Source: Pseudomonadota bacterium
GTDB taxonomy: Bacteria > Pseudomonadota > Gammaproteobacteria > Ga0077536
DNA length: 64,000 nucleotides
NCBI GenBank assembly: GCA_016719885.1
Contig: JADJYF010000020.1
Coordinates: 1 to 64,000, forward strand
Reading direction: 5' to 3'
Part shown: positions 24,870 to 34,057 of the stretch, piece by piece
How positions within the stretch are numbered: position 1 is the first letter of the stretch
Layout of the letters: each line of letters opens with the position of its first letter
The notes under the pieces: generated by a model
Told to the model about the DNA's origin: nothing
What the model saw: the letters and a program-made list of their open reading frames with translations, nothing else
The model's database searches: none
Position numbers and translations under genes: made by a program

Positions 24870-25591
24870 GCCTCTGCGCCCCTGACCGTCGTCACCCAGT
24901 GACGCAACATCGCGATGTCGGCCTCGGCCGGCACCACGGCTTCGGTGGTGACGATGCCGACGCCGCTCGCCGCCGGCGCGCTCAGTGCCACCTGCACCGG
25001 CGCGGCCACGCCGCCCACGCCATCCCATGCCAGCAACAGGGCTTGATGAAAACGTGCGATGTTGGCGGCGGTCTTGACGCCATCCTGCCAGTCTTCGCCG
25101 CCGCACTCGCACCCAGCGTCTTCCATGAGCAGGATGACGTCGGCGCCGGCGGCGCAGAAGGCCTTGGTGAGAGCCGCGAAGGCAGCGCAGGCGGCGGTCA
25201 GGTCGACCTCGAACTGCGCCGCGAGCGTGGCCGGGCCGCTCAACCCGGCGAGCAGCACCAGCTGGTCGCCATGCACTTCGCGCAGGCGACGGCAGGCTTC
25301 GAGACTCGCGCCGACCGCGCCTTGCGCCGTGATGCGCTCGACGTCGAGCCCGGCGCCGGCCGCCGAGTCCCATTCCATGCGTGATGCCAGCGCGCATACC
25401 ACGCCATCGGCCGCCACCGCCTGCTGCAATTCGCCGAGGCCGTTGGCGAGCTGCGTGGCGTCGTTGCGGAATTCATCCAGCGGCCGCGCCGAGATGCGCG
25501 CCGCCACCTCGAAGGCGAGCGGCACGACCACGCGCTCGCCGCGTCCGCGGCCTTGCGCCATCGCCTGCACCCGTTTGCGCGGCGGCTTCAC
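24866..25591 (-). CDS. Fifth subunit-like protein of an acetophenone-carboxylase-type enzyme
   Basis: 241 aa from a GTG that overlaps the stop of the HyuB-like gene (GTGA). Elements visible: VVVPLAFEVAARISARPLDE, VVCALASRMEW, LVLLAGLSGPATLAAQF, GADVILLMEDAGC and VGIVTTEAVVPAEADIAMLR. The TIM-barrel-like pattern recalls uroporphyrinogen-decarboxylase-fold proteins. Position and pairing match ApcE, the loosely bound small subunit of acetophenone carboxylase, although ApcE is larger as I remember (about 34 kDa). Assignment rests mainly on gene order. Longer in-frame readings extend into the HyuB-like gene and were rejected. Confidence 0.6.
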   Translation of the reverse strand: MKPPRKRVQAMAQGRGRGERVVVPLAFEVAARISARPLDEFRNDATQLANGLGELQQAVAADGVVCALASRMEWDSAAGAGLDVERITAQGAVGASLEACRRLREVHGDQLVLLAGLSGPATLAAQFEVDLTAACAAFAALTKAFCAAGADVILLMEDAGCECGGEDWQDGVKTAANIARFHQALLLAWDGVGGVAAPVQVALSAPAASGVGIVTTEAVVPAEADIAMLRHWVTTVRGAEA

Positions 25592-27639
25592 GGCCGGAAC
25601 GCCGGGCCGAGCGGCTGCGCGTCGGGCCACGTGCCGTACAGCGAGAGAATGTCCGCCGGCGGTTTGCGCGTCAGCCATTCCTTCTCGAACTGGTCGAAAG
25701 GCACGCCGCGCGCGATGCGCTCCTTGCGCGCTTCGTGGCGCAGGGCGGCGGTCGCTTCGAGATCGACGCGCTGCTTCTTGGCATCCCATTCCACGCGGTA
25801 GATGTGGCGCGCGCTCCAGTTCGACACCAGGCCCGCCTTCAGATCGCGCTCCACGCCCTCCGGCTCGCGCTCCATCGGGTCGCCGAAGCCCGCGCCGCCG
25901 GTCGACAGGCCGATGGTGACGGTCTCGTCGCCGTTGATGACGCGCGTGCTGCGCCCGAAGGGTTCGGTCTTGAGCTTGCCGAACTTGCCGTTGACCAGGC
26001 TTTCGAAGTCGAGCTTCTTGTCGGCCAACGCCCCCAGCAGTTCACTGACCTTGGTGCCCTGCAGGGACAGGCCCGGCACCGTCGGCGGTGAATAACCGCC
26101 GAAGATCGGCTGCGGGGTCTGGATGGTGCTGTTGTCGGCGATGGCCATGAAGTACAGCGCCGGCACGTGGTGCGCGGCCCAGAACTGCGCGGTGCCGCAG
26201 CCGCCGCGGTACTTGCCGTGGCCGCCGGAATCCGGCCAATGCTGCGAGAACGGAATGATCATGGGGAATTCGTTCTCGATCGATTCGACGTCCGGCGCGC
26301 GGCCGAAAGCGCACCACGGAAAGCCGTAGGCGTCCATGCCGTCACAGCATGAACGCGCGCCCTGCCCTTCGGTGTTGATGGGGTAGGCAATCATGTCGGC
26401 GAACGGCTGCTGCCATTGCGACAGGCCCGCGATCACGGTGGCGTTGCCGCCGTTGCCCATCGAGGCCGTCGACTGCTTCCACTCGTAGGTCGGGTAACGC
26501 GCGCGCGAGATGCAGTTGGCCACCGCGCTCATGGCGCCGGTGCAGATCATCACCGAGTTGCTGGTCGCGGCGCGATCGGTCGGCGACAGGCAGCTCGCCT
26601 CCGGGAACAGGAAATCGATGGGCGCGAAGGTCGCGCTCGAGATCGGCAGGTCATGAAACACGTATTCGTAGATGTAGTTGGCGAGATGCCCGATCACCGC
26701 CTGCGGATGGGCGTTGTAGCTTGAAAGATTCTCCGGGCTGGTGCCGGTGAAATCGATCAGGAGGCCATCGCCCTTCTTGGTCATGGTCATGCAGCAGTTG
26801 CGCATCAGACCGCGCAGGTTGCCGGCGGCGTCGGAGAAGGTCACGCAGCGATACACACCGTCGGGCCAGCCCATGAGGCGCTTGCGCGAGCCGGCCTCGG
26901 CCTCGTCCAGCATGCGACGGAACAGGCCGGTCACGAAATCGATGCCTTCGCGCGCGCACATCTCGACGATGCGCGTGCGCACGCGGTCGGCGGTGGTCAC
27001 GCGCGCTTTCAAATCGACCGTCACGTTGGCCTCGGCGCGGATGCCGAAGGCGCGGAACAACTCGATGATGTCGTTGTTGATGCGGAAGTTCTGGCCGATC
27101 TTCATCGGCGGCAGGTTCATGCCTTCCTCGAAACGCGAAGTGGCGGATACCGGCATGCCGCCCGGTTCCTTGGCGCCGGTTTCGGTGGTGTGCGAGAGCG
27201 CCGCCGTCCACGCCACCAGCTTGCCGTCGAAGAACACCGGCGTGATGGCGACCTGGTCGGGGTTGTGGATGCCGCCATACAGCGCATCGTTGGTATAGAA
27301 GATGTCGCCGTCGAAGATGCCGGGGTTGTCCTGGTAGCGCGACAGGATGTACTTGATGATGATCGGCGGAATGATGGCGTGCAGGTAGGTACCGGCCGAG
27401 GCGTTCACCAGGTCGCCCGCGGCATTGAACATGGCGACGATGGAATCGCCGGCCACGCCCATGGAGCTGCGCGACGAGCGCATGAAGATCTCGTATCCCT
27501 CGTCGAGGATGTCGGCGGTGCGCTGCACGGCGATTTCATAGGCGCCGCGCGTGACCTGGTCGGCGCAGGCGCGCTCGTAGGCGCTGGCCTCGGTGACTTT
27601 CAGCGCCTTCAGTTTTTCCGCGAGTGTGGGGATGCTCAT
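25588..27639 (-). CDS. HyuB/ApcD-like carboxylase subunit
   Basis: 683 aa, hydantoinase-B / oxoprolinase-beta family. Family elements: RGAYEIAVQRTADILDEGYE, GDIFYTNDALYGGIHNPDQV, HTTETGAKEPGGMPVSATSR and SQHWPDSGGHGKYRGGCGTA. Glycine- and His-rich motifs line the metal/substrate site in structures of this family. In acetophenone and acetone carboxylases this subunit carries out the carboxylation half-reaction on the phosphorylated enol. Start overlaps the upstream HyuA-like stop by ATGA. Confidence 0.85.
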   Translation of the reverse strand: MSIPTLAEKLKALKVTEASAYERACADQVTRGAYEIAVQRTADILDEGYEIFMRSSRSSMGVAGDSIVAMFNAAGDLVNASAGTYLHAIIPPIIIKYILSRYQDNPGIFDGDIFYTNDALYGGIHNPDQVAITPVFFDGKLVAWTAALSHTTETGAKEPGGMPVSATSRFEEGMNLPPMKIGQNFRINNDIIELFRAFGIRAEANVTVDLKARVTTADRVRTRIVEMCAREGIDFVTGLFRRMLDEAEAGSRKRLMGWPDGVYRCVTFSDAAGNLRGLMRNCCMTMTKKGDGLLIDFTGTSPENLSSYNAHPQAVIGHLANYIYEYVFHDLPISSATFAPIDFLFPEASCLSPTDRAATSNSVMICTGAMSAVANCISRARYPTYEWKQSTASMGNGGNATVIAGLSQWQQPFADMIAYPINTEGQGARSCCDGMDAYGFPWCAFGRAPDVESIENEFPMIIPFSQHWPDSGGHGKYRGGCGTAQFWAAHHVPALYFMAIADNSTIQTPQPIFGGYSPPTVPGLSLQGTKVSELLGALADKKLDFESLVNGKFGKLKTEPFGRSTRVINGDETVTIGLSTGGAGFGDPMEREPEGVERDLKAGLVSNWSARHIYRVEWDAKKQRVDLEATAALRHEARKERIARGVPFDQFEKEWLTRKPPADILSLYGTWPDAQPLGPAFRP

Positions 27640-29774
27640 GCCTGCGCTCCTCCCTTGGTGTATTCAAGAATGCCAAGACCGCGACTGTCGATGTGGAACA
27701 CCTGGCCAGGCGGCACCACCAGCGTGGTGAATTCCGCCTCGACCAGCGACGGCCCCTCGATACGATGGCCGGGCTGCATGGCTTCGAACTTGTAGACGGT
27801 GGTCATCACGCGCCGGCGCAGCTCCGGCCAATAGGCCTCGCGCTGGCCGGTGCGCGCGCTGCCGGCATCCGGCCCCTGCAGCGGGTATTCCGGCATCGCC
27901 ATCTTCTCGGTCGGCACCGTCGCCTTCAGCACGATGTTGTCGAGATACACGCCGCCCGGCTTGTTCACCACGTGCGGGCTGAAGGCCGCCGAGAACTCCG
28001 CTTCGAAGGCGTCGTAGATGTCCTGCATCTGCGCGGCGTTCTCGACCTCGACATGGGGTGAGGACACGCGCTTCACGTGCACCTGGCCGCCGTAGAGCAT
28101 GTCGAGTTCGACCTGGAAGAGGATGCTGTCGAGCGCAAAGCCTTCGGCCGCGATGTCGATGCGCGCCTGCTCCATCAAGCCCCGCACCGCCTCGTTGAAG
28201 CCGGCATAGTCACTCGAAAGCTGTTCGGTGATGGGCGCCATGAACACCATGCGCTTCGACACCTCGTAGACATGCATGATGTCCATCACCGACGAGCCCA
28301 GCGCGCAGAACACCGGCGCCTGCGGGAAGATCACCGCCACCGGCACGTCGGCGCGGTAGCCGGCGACGTGGGTCGGCCCGCCGCCGCCGAAAGCGAAGAT
28401 CGCGAAATCCTCGGGGTGGTAGCCGCGCAGATGCACTTCGCGCTTGATGGCGGACGCCATGTTCTCCTCGACGATGTTGCGGATCATGGCCGCCGCCTCG
28501 TCGACGGAAATGCCGAGCGGCTGGGCAATCTTCTCTTCGATGGCGGCGCGCGCTTTCTTCGCGTTCAGCGGCATGCGGCCCGAAAAATAATTGTCCGGCG
28601 AGATATAACCCAGCACCACGTCGGCGTCGGTCACGGTCGGCTCGACGCCGCCCAGGTCATAGCACACCGGCCCCGGCATGGCGCCGGCGCTGCGCGGTCC
28701 GACCTCGAGTCGATTCAACAGCGCGTTGATGGACGCGATGGAGCCGCCGCCGGCGCCCATGGTGGTGGTCTGCAGCATGGTGATGCCGACCATCCAGCGG
28801 TCGATGACCGGGCGGAACTCGTAGGAGCGCACACCGGCGTCGACCACCATGCCGACGTCGAAACTGGTGCCGCCGACGTCGGAGGCAATCACGTTCTTGT
28901 AACCCAGCGCACGCCCGAGGTGATAGGAACCCATGAGGCCTGAGATCGGCCCGCCGTTGTAGGTGCGTGACGCGGTGGTCTTGAACATCTCGGCGCTGCC
29001 GCCGGTGTTGTGGGTCAAAAGGAAGGTGCCCTTGTAGCCTTTCTCGCGCAGCTGGTCCCAGGTTGCCTCCATCTCGAGCTTGATCGAGCGTTGCAGGTAG
29101 GCGTCGAGGATGGCGGTCATGGTGCGTTCGTATTCACCGACCTTGCCCACCACCTCGTGGGACAGCACCACCGGCAGGTAGCCGACGTGGTAGCCCTTGT
29201 ATTCCTCGCGGATGATTTCGCGCACGCGCTTTTCATGGGCCGGGTTGGCGAAGGACCACAGCAGCGACACGGCGATGGCGCGCGCGCCGTTGTCGATGAG
29301 ACGGCGCAGCTTCACCCGCACGTCGTCCTCGTCGAGTGCGCGCATGATCTTGCCGCTCGAATCGACGCGCTCCTTGATGCCGGCGATGAGGTCGGGCGAC
29401 ACCAGCGGCACCGGCTTGTGCTGCACGGCGAGATTGCGCCGCTCGCCGATGCGCAGGCCGTCGCACCACTGCGCGCCGCGGCCGATGAGGATGGCGTCTT
29501 CATGACCCTCGGTGGTCATGAGCCCCAGGCGCGGACCGCGCCGCTCGATGAGGCGGTTCATGGCGACCGTGGTCGAGTAGCGCACCACTTCGATCTGCGG
29601 CAGCAGCTGCTCGACGTCCATCTCGAGCTGGTCGGCGCCGTCTTCCAGCACGTTCAGGAAGCACACTGAAAGATCGTAGGGCGTGGTCGGCGATTTCGCG
29701 ATCACGCGTTTGTCGTCGAAAGTCAGCACGAGATCCGTGAACGTGCCGCCGACGTCGATATCCACGCTTCTCAT
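27636..29774 (-). CDS. HyuA/ApcC-like ATP-dependent subunit (larger)
   Basis: 712 aa, hydantoinase-A / oxoprolinase-alpha family with the acetate-kinase/Hsp70 ATPase fold. Phosphate loops are DIDVGGTFTDLVL at the N-terminus and IASDVGGTSFDVGMVVD near the middle; AFGGGGPTHVAGY is the adenosine motif. The subunit phosphorylates substrate or bicarbonate using ATP. It is longer than the ApcA-like subunit below, as in the acetophenone enzyme. ATGA overlaps on both sides fix start and stop. Confidence 0.85.
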   Translation of the reverse strand: MRSVDIDVGGTFTDLVLTFDDKRVIAKSPTTPYDLSVCFLNVLEDGADQLEMDVEQLLPQIEVVRYSTTVAMNRLIERRGPRLGLMTTEGHEDAILIGRGAQWCDGLRIGERRNLAVQHKPVPLVSPDLIAGIKERVDSSGKIMRALDEDDVRVKLRRLIDNGARAIAVSLLWSFANPAHEKRVREIIREEYKGYHVGYLPVVLSHEVVGKVGEYERTMTAILDAYLQRSIKLEMEATWDQLREKGYKGTFLLTHNTGGSAEMFKTTASRTYNGGPISGLMGSYHLGRALGYKNVIASDVGGTSFDVGMVVDAGVRSYEFRPVIDRWMVGITMLQTTTMGAGGGSIASINALLNRLEVGPRSAGAMPGPVCYDLGGVEPTVTDADVVLGYISPDNYFSGRMPLNAKKARAAIEEKIAQPLGISVDEAAAMIRNIVEENMASAIKREVHLRGYHPEDFAIFAFGGGGPTHVAGYRADVPVAVIFPQAPVFCALGSSVMDIMHVYEVSKRMVFMAPITEQLSSDYAGFNEAVRGLMEQARIDIAAEGFALDSILFQVELDMLYGGQVHVKRVSSPHVEVENAAQMQDIYDAFEAEFSAAFSPHVVNKPGGVYLDNIVLKATVPTEKMAMPEYPLQGPDAGSARTGQREAYWPELRRRVMTTVYKFEAMQPGHRIEGPSLVEAEFTTLVVPPGQVFHIDSRGLGILEYTKGGAQA

Positions 29775-30157
29775 GCCTTGACCTCCTCTGCCGGCAGCAG
29801 GTGTCCATCCGCCACCACCACTTCACCGGCGGCAAGGCGCGCCTTCAGCGCGTCGAGGTCGATTTGCGTGGTATGGGTGATCGGATGGCCGGGCGGCAGG
29901 TACTCGGTCTCGAGCTGCGTGCCGCAGCCCGGGCAATAAAATTCGAGAATACGTATCCACTCGGGGTTGGGCGAAAAGGTGTAATTGCCCTTGATCAGTG
30001 GCCGATGGATCTCCGACGGGTCGCGTTCGCCGACCAGAAGGCCGCGCTTGACGTTGTCGCGCGCCGAGCCGATGTCGTGGCCGCACTTGCCGCACATCCA
30101 GCGCTCGGTTTCGATGGCGAGGTCCAGGTTGTCGCCTATGTGCAATAGCGTCGTCAT
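29771..30157 (-). CDS. Acetone-carboxylase-gamma-type zinc-ribbon subunit (ApcB-like)
   Basis: 128 aa with two Cys pairs, MCGKCGHDIG and FYCPGCGTQL, forming a zinc ribbon. The spacer includes GERDPSEIHRPLI and a C-terminal helix follows. This is the small subunit type shared by acetone and acetophenone carboxylases and rarely found with plain hydantoinases, which makes it the best marker for the operon's function. ATGA overlaps link it to both HyuA-like genes; the ATG at 30157 is chosen for that reason over a longer reading. Confidence 0.85.
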   Translation of the reverse strand: MTTLLHIGDNLDLAIETERWMCGKCGHDIGSARDNVKRGLLVGERDPSEIHRPLIKGNYTFSPNPEWIRILEFYCPGCGTQLETEYLPPGHPITHTTQIDLDALKARLAAGEVVVADGHLLPAEEVKA

Positions 30158-32082
30158 GCGCGTGTCCCCCGCGTCGCCACGGCGTCGCCGTGCGTGTCGA
30201 TAGCCAATGTCCAACCCGCCTCGATGAGCCAGGTGAAGGTGCCGCCGTCCACCACGCACGGCCCGTCGACGCGGTGGCCGGGCAGGCTCGCGTGTTGGTA
30301 GACCGGCAGCCCGGGCGCCGCCGCGAGCGGCGAAGCGCGATGCGCCTCGGCGCGCGGCGCGGCCGTCGCGACATGCTCGGGCAGCGCCACTTCGCCAAGG
30401 GCGAAGCGCGCGTCGAGCCTGAGCAGCGTGGCGTCGGGCAGGCGCGCGGCGAGCTTTTCAAGGCCGGCCGCGCTGCTGGCACGCGCCTTTACCTGCTTGC
30501 GCGCGGCGTTTTCCAGCGTCCACTCGTAGCGCGCGGCGGCCGCGTCGAAACCTTCACCGGCAAGATCGCGACGCGCCTGGGCAAGCAGCTCGAGCCCGGC
30601 CTCGCGCACCTTGGCGGCGCGGCCATCGGTCGCGCACTCGTAGACGTGCAGCACATCGGAGATGGCCGAGCCAAATGCGCTGAACACCGTGCCGAGCGCG
30701 AACAGGTGCACACGCTCGACGCCAAGTGCGTCGGCCACCGCGGTGCCGAACAGCGGGCCATTGCCACCGTAGGCGAACAGTTCCACGCCCTTGAGATTCT
30801 TCCAGCCCGCTTCGACACCGGTATCGCGCGCCAGCGTCGCCATCATCTCGACGGCGGTGGCGCGTACACGCGCCGCCGCCGCCTCGACGTCGATGGCCAG
30901 CGGTTCGGCGACATGACGGCTGATGGCGGCGCGTGCCTTGTCGACATCCAGCACGCGGCGACCGTTGAGAAAGGCGGTCGGTGACAGCACGCCGAGCACC
31001 ACCAGCGCGTCGGTCAAGGTCGCCTGGTTACCGCCGAGACCGTAGCAGGCCGGCCCCGGCGCCGCGCCCATGCTTTCCGGGCCGAGCGTGACCACGCCGC
31101 CGTCGACCTTGGCCACGCTGCCGCCGCCCAGCGCATTGGAGCGCAGGATGGGCATGGCGGTGCGCACCGGGATGCCGAAGATGTTGCCGTCGGGGCGCAT
31201 CTCGACGCGCCCGTTGCTGAGCGCGCTGGCCTTGCCGGTGGTGCCACCGATATCCATCGCCAACACTTTCTTGAGCTTGGCGCGCGACGCGACCCAGGCC
31301 GAGGCATGGGTGCCGAACAAGGGGCCGGACTCGATGGTGTCGACCGCCTTGGTCTTGCCGATGCGCGCCACGCCGCCGTTCAGATGTCCGACCAGGATGT
31401 CGCCCTTCCAGTGGTGCTCGACCTTGACCTGGTCCTCGGCCTTGAACAGCGAATTGGCCAGCGCGTTGTGCACGTAGGCATTGATGAGCGCGTAGTAGGT
31501 GCGCGACATGTCATCGGGCCGCATCAGCATTTCGCTGCCGGCCAGGGCCGGCACCGAGCCGAGGAAATGGTCGGGAAACTGCTCGCCGATGATGCGGATC
31601 ACTTCCTGTTCGCGCGCGCCGTCGGGGAACGCGCCCTTCAGGGACACGTTGACGCGGCGTATGCCCTGGTCGATGAGCGACTTCAAGGTCGCGACGATTT
31701 CGGCGCGGCCGGCGCTGTCGGGCAGGCTGCTGACGTATTCGCGCTTGATCAGCGACGGCATGACCGCGGCGGTGGCCTGCGGGTCGTCGGCGTAGAGGCT
31801 GTCCTCGTAGCCCGGCGAGACGATGAGCCCGAGCTTGGGGCCCTTGCGCTGCGCGAGCACGTTGGAGGTCAGGGTCGAGGTCCAGCGGATCAGCCGCACC
31901 TCGTCGAGAAAGCTGCCGAGATCGCGAAAGCCGGCGGCGGCGGCGGCCGCTTCCAGGCTCTGCATGAAAGATACGGTGACATCATGCGGCGTCGACTCGA
32001 CCTTGATCAGCAGCGGCGCGGCGCCGCCACTCACCAAGGTATCGGTCATGGTGCCGCCAGTATCGACATCGATACACAACAC
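30154..32082 (-). CDS. HyuA/ApcA-like ATP-dependent subunit (first gene of operon)
   Basis: 642 aa, hydantoinase-A family. N-terminal phosphate loop is DVDTGGTMTDTLV, the second loop is LAMDIGGTTGKASALS, and the adenosine motif region is VELFAYGGNGPLFGTAVA. The N-terminal swivelling domain and C-terminal beta domain are present. It heads the operon and is divergent from the GAF/PucR regulator across 170 bases. It pairs with the zinc-ribbon subunit directly downstream, as Apc1 and Apc2 do. Confidence 0.85.
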   Translation of the reverse strand: MLCIDVDTGGTMTDTLVSGGAAPLLIKVESTPHDVTVSFMQSLEAAAAAAGFRDLGSFLDEVRLIRWTSTLTSNVLAQRKGPKLGLIVSPGYEDSLYADDPQATAAVMPSLIKREYVSSLPDSAGRAEIVATLKSLIDQGIRRVNVSLKGAFPDGAREQEVIRIIGEQFPDHFLGSVPALAGSEMLMRPDDMSRTYYALINAYVHNALANSLFKAEDQVKVEHHWKGDILVGHLNGGVARIGKTKAVDTIESGPLFGTHASAWVASRAKLKKVLAMDIGGTTGKASALSNGRVEMRPDGNIFGIPVRTAMPILRSNALGGGSVAKVDGGVVTLGPESMGAAPGPACYGLGGNQATLTDALVVLGVLSPTAFLNGRRVLDVDKARAAISRHVAEPLAIDVEAAAARVRATAVEMMATLARDTGVEAGWKNLKGVELFAYGGNGPLFGTAVADALGVERVHLFALGTVFSAFGSAISDVLHVYECATDGRAAKVREAGLELLAQARRDLAGEGFDAAAARYEWTLENAARKQVKARASSAAGLEKLAARLPDATLLRLDARFALGEVALPEHVATAAPRAEAHRASPLAAAPGLPVYQHASLPGHRVDGPCVVDGGTFTWLIEAGWTLAIDTHGDAVATRGTRA

Positions 32083-32252
32083 AGGCCTGTCTCCCCTTTG
32101 GGGCGCCGTGCGGCGCCGGACTCGTGCCCCGCGATCCGTGGTCGCCGGGCTGTTGGACGCAAAGGTAGGAACATGCCGGGCGCCGCGCCATGTCCGATAA
32201 GGACAAAAGCGTGCTTAAATTCCTGGCCTCATCTCACAGGAACACCCCATCC
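32083..32252. promoter_or_regulatory. Divergent control region of the carboxylase operon and its regulator
   Basis: 170 bases between opposite starts. It holds a perfect short palindrome GGCGCCG-TG-CGGCGCC (32102-32117) and a CCCCTTTGGGG motif just before it, both close to the operon start; either could be an operator. In this GC-rich genome such palindromes arise by chance, so the call is weak. No convincing -35/-10 pair was found. Confidence 0.35.
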
Positions 32253-34052
32253 ATGGCCCGAGCCCGTCCTTCGCCCGCGCCCAAGCGCGGTGCCGCGCGC
32301 CCGGCCGCCGCCTCCGCGGCGCCGGCGCCCCAGCGCGGCGCGGCGGCGCTCGCCGCCATCGGCACGGCGCTCGCCGCCCACCGCGACCACGCGCAACTGC
32401 TGGGCGCGGTGATCGAGCACGCGTGCGCGGCCATCGAGGCCAGCGGCGGCGGCTTCATGCGCTACGACGCCGAAAGCGAGGAGCTGGTGCTGAAAGCGCC
32501 GGCCTTCGGCGTGCAGGCCGAGGAAGTGGTGTCGCGCTACCGCGTGCGCGTGGCGGATGGCGGCAATGCGGCGCGCGTGTTCGCCTCGCGCGAACCGAGC
32601 CTGACCAACGATGCGCAACACGACCCACGCTTCATTCAACGCTTCGTGCGCCTGTTCGATACCCACAACACCATCACCGTGCCGCTGGTTTTGAACGATC
32701 GCACGCTCGGGATTTTCCATGCGATCAACAAGCGCGACGGCGACTTCACGCCGGACGACGCCGCGGTGCTGGCCATGCTCGCGCCGCTGCTGGCCACCAC
32801 GCTCGAACTGGTCGACTTGCAACGCGGCGTGGCACGCAAACGCGCTCACCTCGCGCGCGGGCAGGAGATCCACGAACGCCTGCTGGCGGCGCAGCAGCGC
32901 GCGGCCGGCGTCGAAGCGCTGTGCGCGGTATTGCATGGCATGCTCAACCGGCCGCTGCTGTTGCTCGACAACCTGCGGCGCCCACTCGCCTCTCTTGGCT
33001 GGCCGCTCGACCCGGCGCAGGTCGCCCACGCTTTGGGCGAGCACGCGCTGCGCGACGGGCGCGCGGTGAGCCTGACCCTGCCCGCCGCGCCGCCGCGGCG
33101 GGTGACGGCCATCGCCATCGCGCTGGCCGGTGAACGCGCCGGCATCCTGCTGCTGGCGGTGGACGGTGCGCCGCTTGACGACGTGGAAACGCGCGCGGCC
33201 GAACAGGGCGCAAGCCTGCTGGCCCTGGAGTTCCTGCATCAACGCGCGTTGGCCGCGACCGCCAACCAGGTCGCCAACGCTGCGTTGCTGGAACTGTTCG
33301 ACGACGGCATCAGCAGCGCACACGCGGCGCGCCTGCTGGCACGGCTGGATATCACGAGCCGCGCGCCCTGGAGGGTGCTGCTCCTGGAACTGCGTGCCAC
33401 GCCGGCCGGCGACCTGGCGCCGGCCTTGAGTCACGGCAGCGTGTTGCGCGAAGCGCTGGAACGCAGCCTGGGCAGCCTGCGCTCACGGGTGCGGCTGCTG
33501 CATTGGCGCGACCACCTGGTCGTCATCACCGACGAAGCCGGTGCCGAACGCATCACCGAACGAGGCCAGGTGCGACGCCTGCAACAGGCGGTGGATGGGA
33601 TCGAGGGTCTGCCGGCGCGCGTGCGCCTGCGCATCGGCATCGGCCGTGCCGAACACGACGCCGCGCAGCTCGGCCGCTCGTTGAAGAGCGCCGAGCAGGC
33701 GCTACGCGCGCTGGAACGCCTGCCGCAGAAAAACGCGACCATGAAATTCGAGGAGCTGGGGGTGTATCGCCTGCTGCTCGGCGGCAACCAGCCACGTGAG
33801 CACGACAATTTCGTCGACGAAGTGCTGGCGCCGGTGCTACGCAGCGATGCGCGCGGCGCGCTGCTGGAGACCTTGGCCGCGCTGCTCGCGCACAACTTCA
33901 ACCTGGCGGCGGTGGCGCGCGAACTCGGCGTGCATCAGAACACCGTCAAGTACCGCATGCAGCAATTGCGCGAGGCGTTTGGCCGCGATCCGAGTCGCGG
34001 CGACTTGCGCCTCGAAATCGAACTGGCCTTGAAGATTCGCCTCATGCGCTGA
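32253..34052 (+). CDS. GAF-domain PucR/CdaR-type transcriptional activator
   Basis: 599 aa from the ATG at 32253 (AGGA 10 bases upstream; an ATG at 32190 lacks a site). After a Pro/Ala-rich leader, a GAF sensor domain spans about 30-190 (GGGFMRYDAESEELVLKAPA, TVPLVLNDRTLGIFHAINK). A mixed middle region follows. The PucR-family C-terminal helix-turn-helix is LAAVARELGVHQNTVKYRM, then QLREAFGRDP. Regulators of this build control acetone, acetophenone and purine catabolism operons. Divergent placement strongly suggests it activates the six-gene operon in response to a substrate bound by GAF. Confidence 0.85.
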   Translation: MARARPSPAPKRGAARPAAASAAPAPQRGAAALAAIGTALAAHRDHAQLLGAVIEHACAAIEASGGGFMRYDAESEELVLKAPAFGVQAEEVVSRYRVRVADGGNAARVFASREPSLTNDAQHDPRFIQRFVRLFDTHNTITVPLVLNDRTLGIFHAINKRDGDFTPDDAAVLAMLAPLLATTLELVDLQRGVARKRAHLARGQEIHERLLAAQQRAAGVEALCAVLHGMLNRPLLLLDNLRRPLASLGWPLDPAQVAHALGEHALRDGRAVSLTLPAAPPRRVTAIAIALAGERAGILLLAVDGAPLDDVETRAAEQGASLLALEFLHQRALAATANQVANAALLELFDDGISSAHAARLLARLDITSRAPWRVLLLELRATPAGDLAPALSHGSVLREALERSLGSLRSRVRLLHWRDHLVVITDEAGAERITERGQVRRLQQAVDGIEGLPARVRLRIGIGRAEHDAAQLGRSLKSAEQALRALERLPQKNATMKFEELGVYRLLLGGNQPREHDNFVDEVLAPVLRSDARGALLETLAALLAHNFNLAAVARELGVHQNTVKYRMQQLREAFGRDPSRGDLRLEIELALKIRLMR

Positions 34053-34057
34053 CGGCG

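Noticed and set aside
25588..32082. Simple hydantoinase or 5-oxoprolinase operon
   Set aside because: Two different HyuA-like subunits plus an acetone-carboxylase-gamma-type zinc ribbon and a CoA ligase fit ketone carboxylases better.
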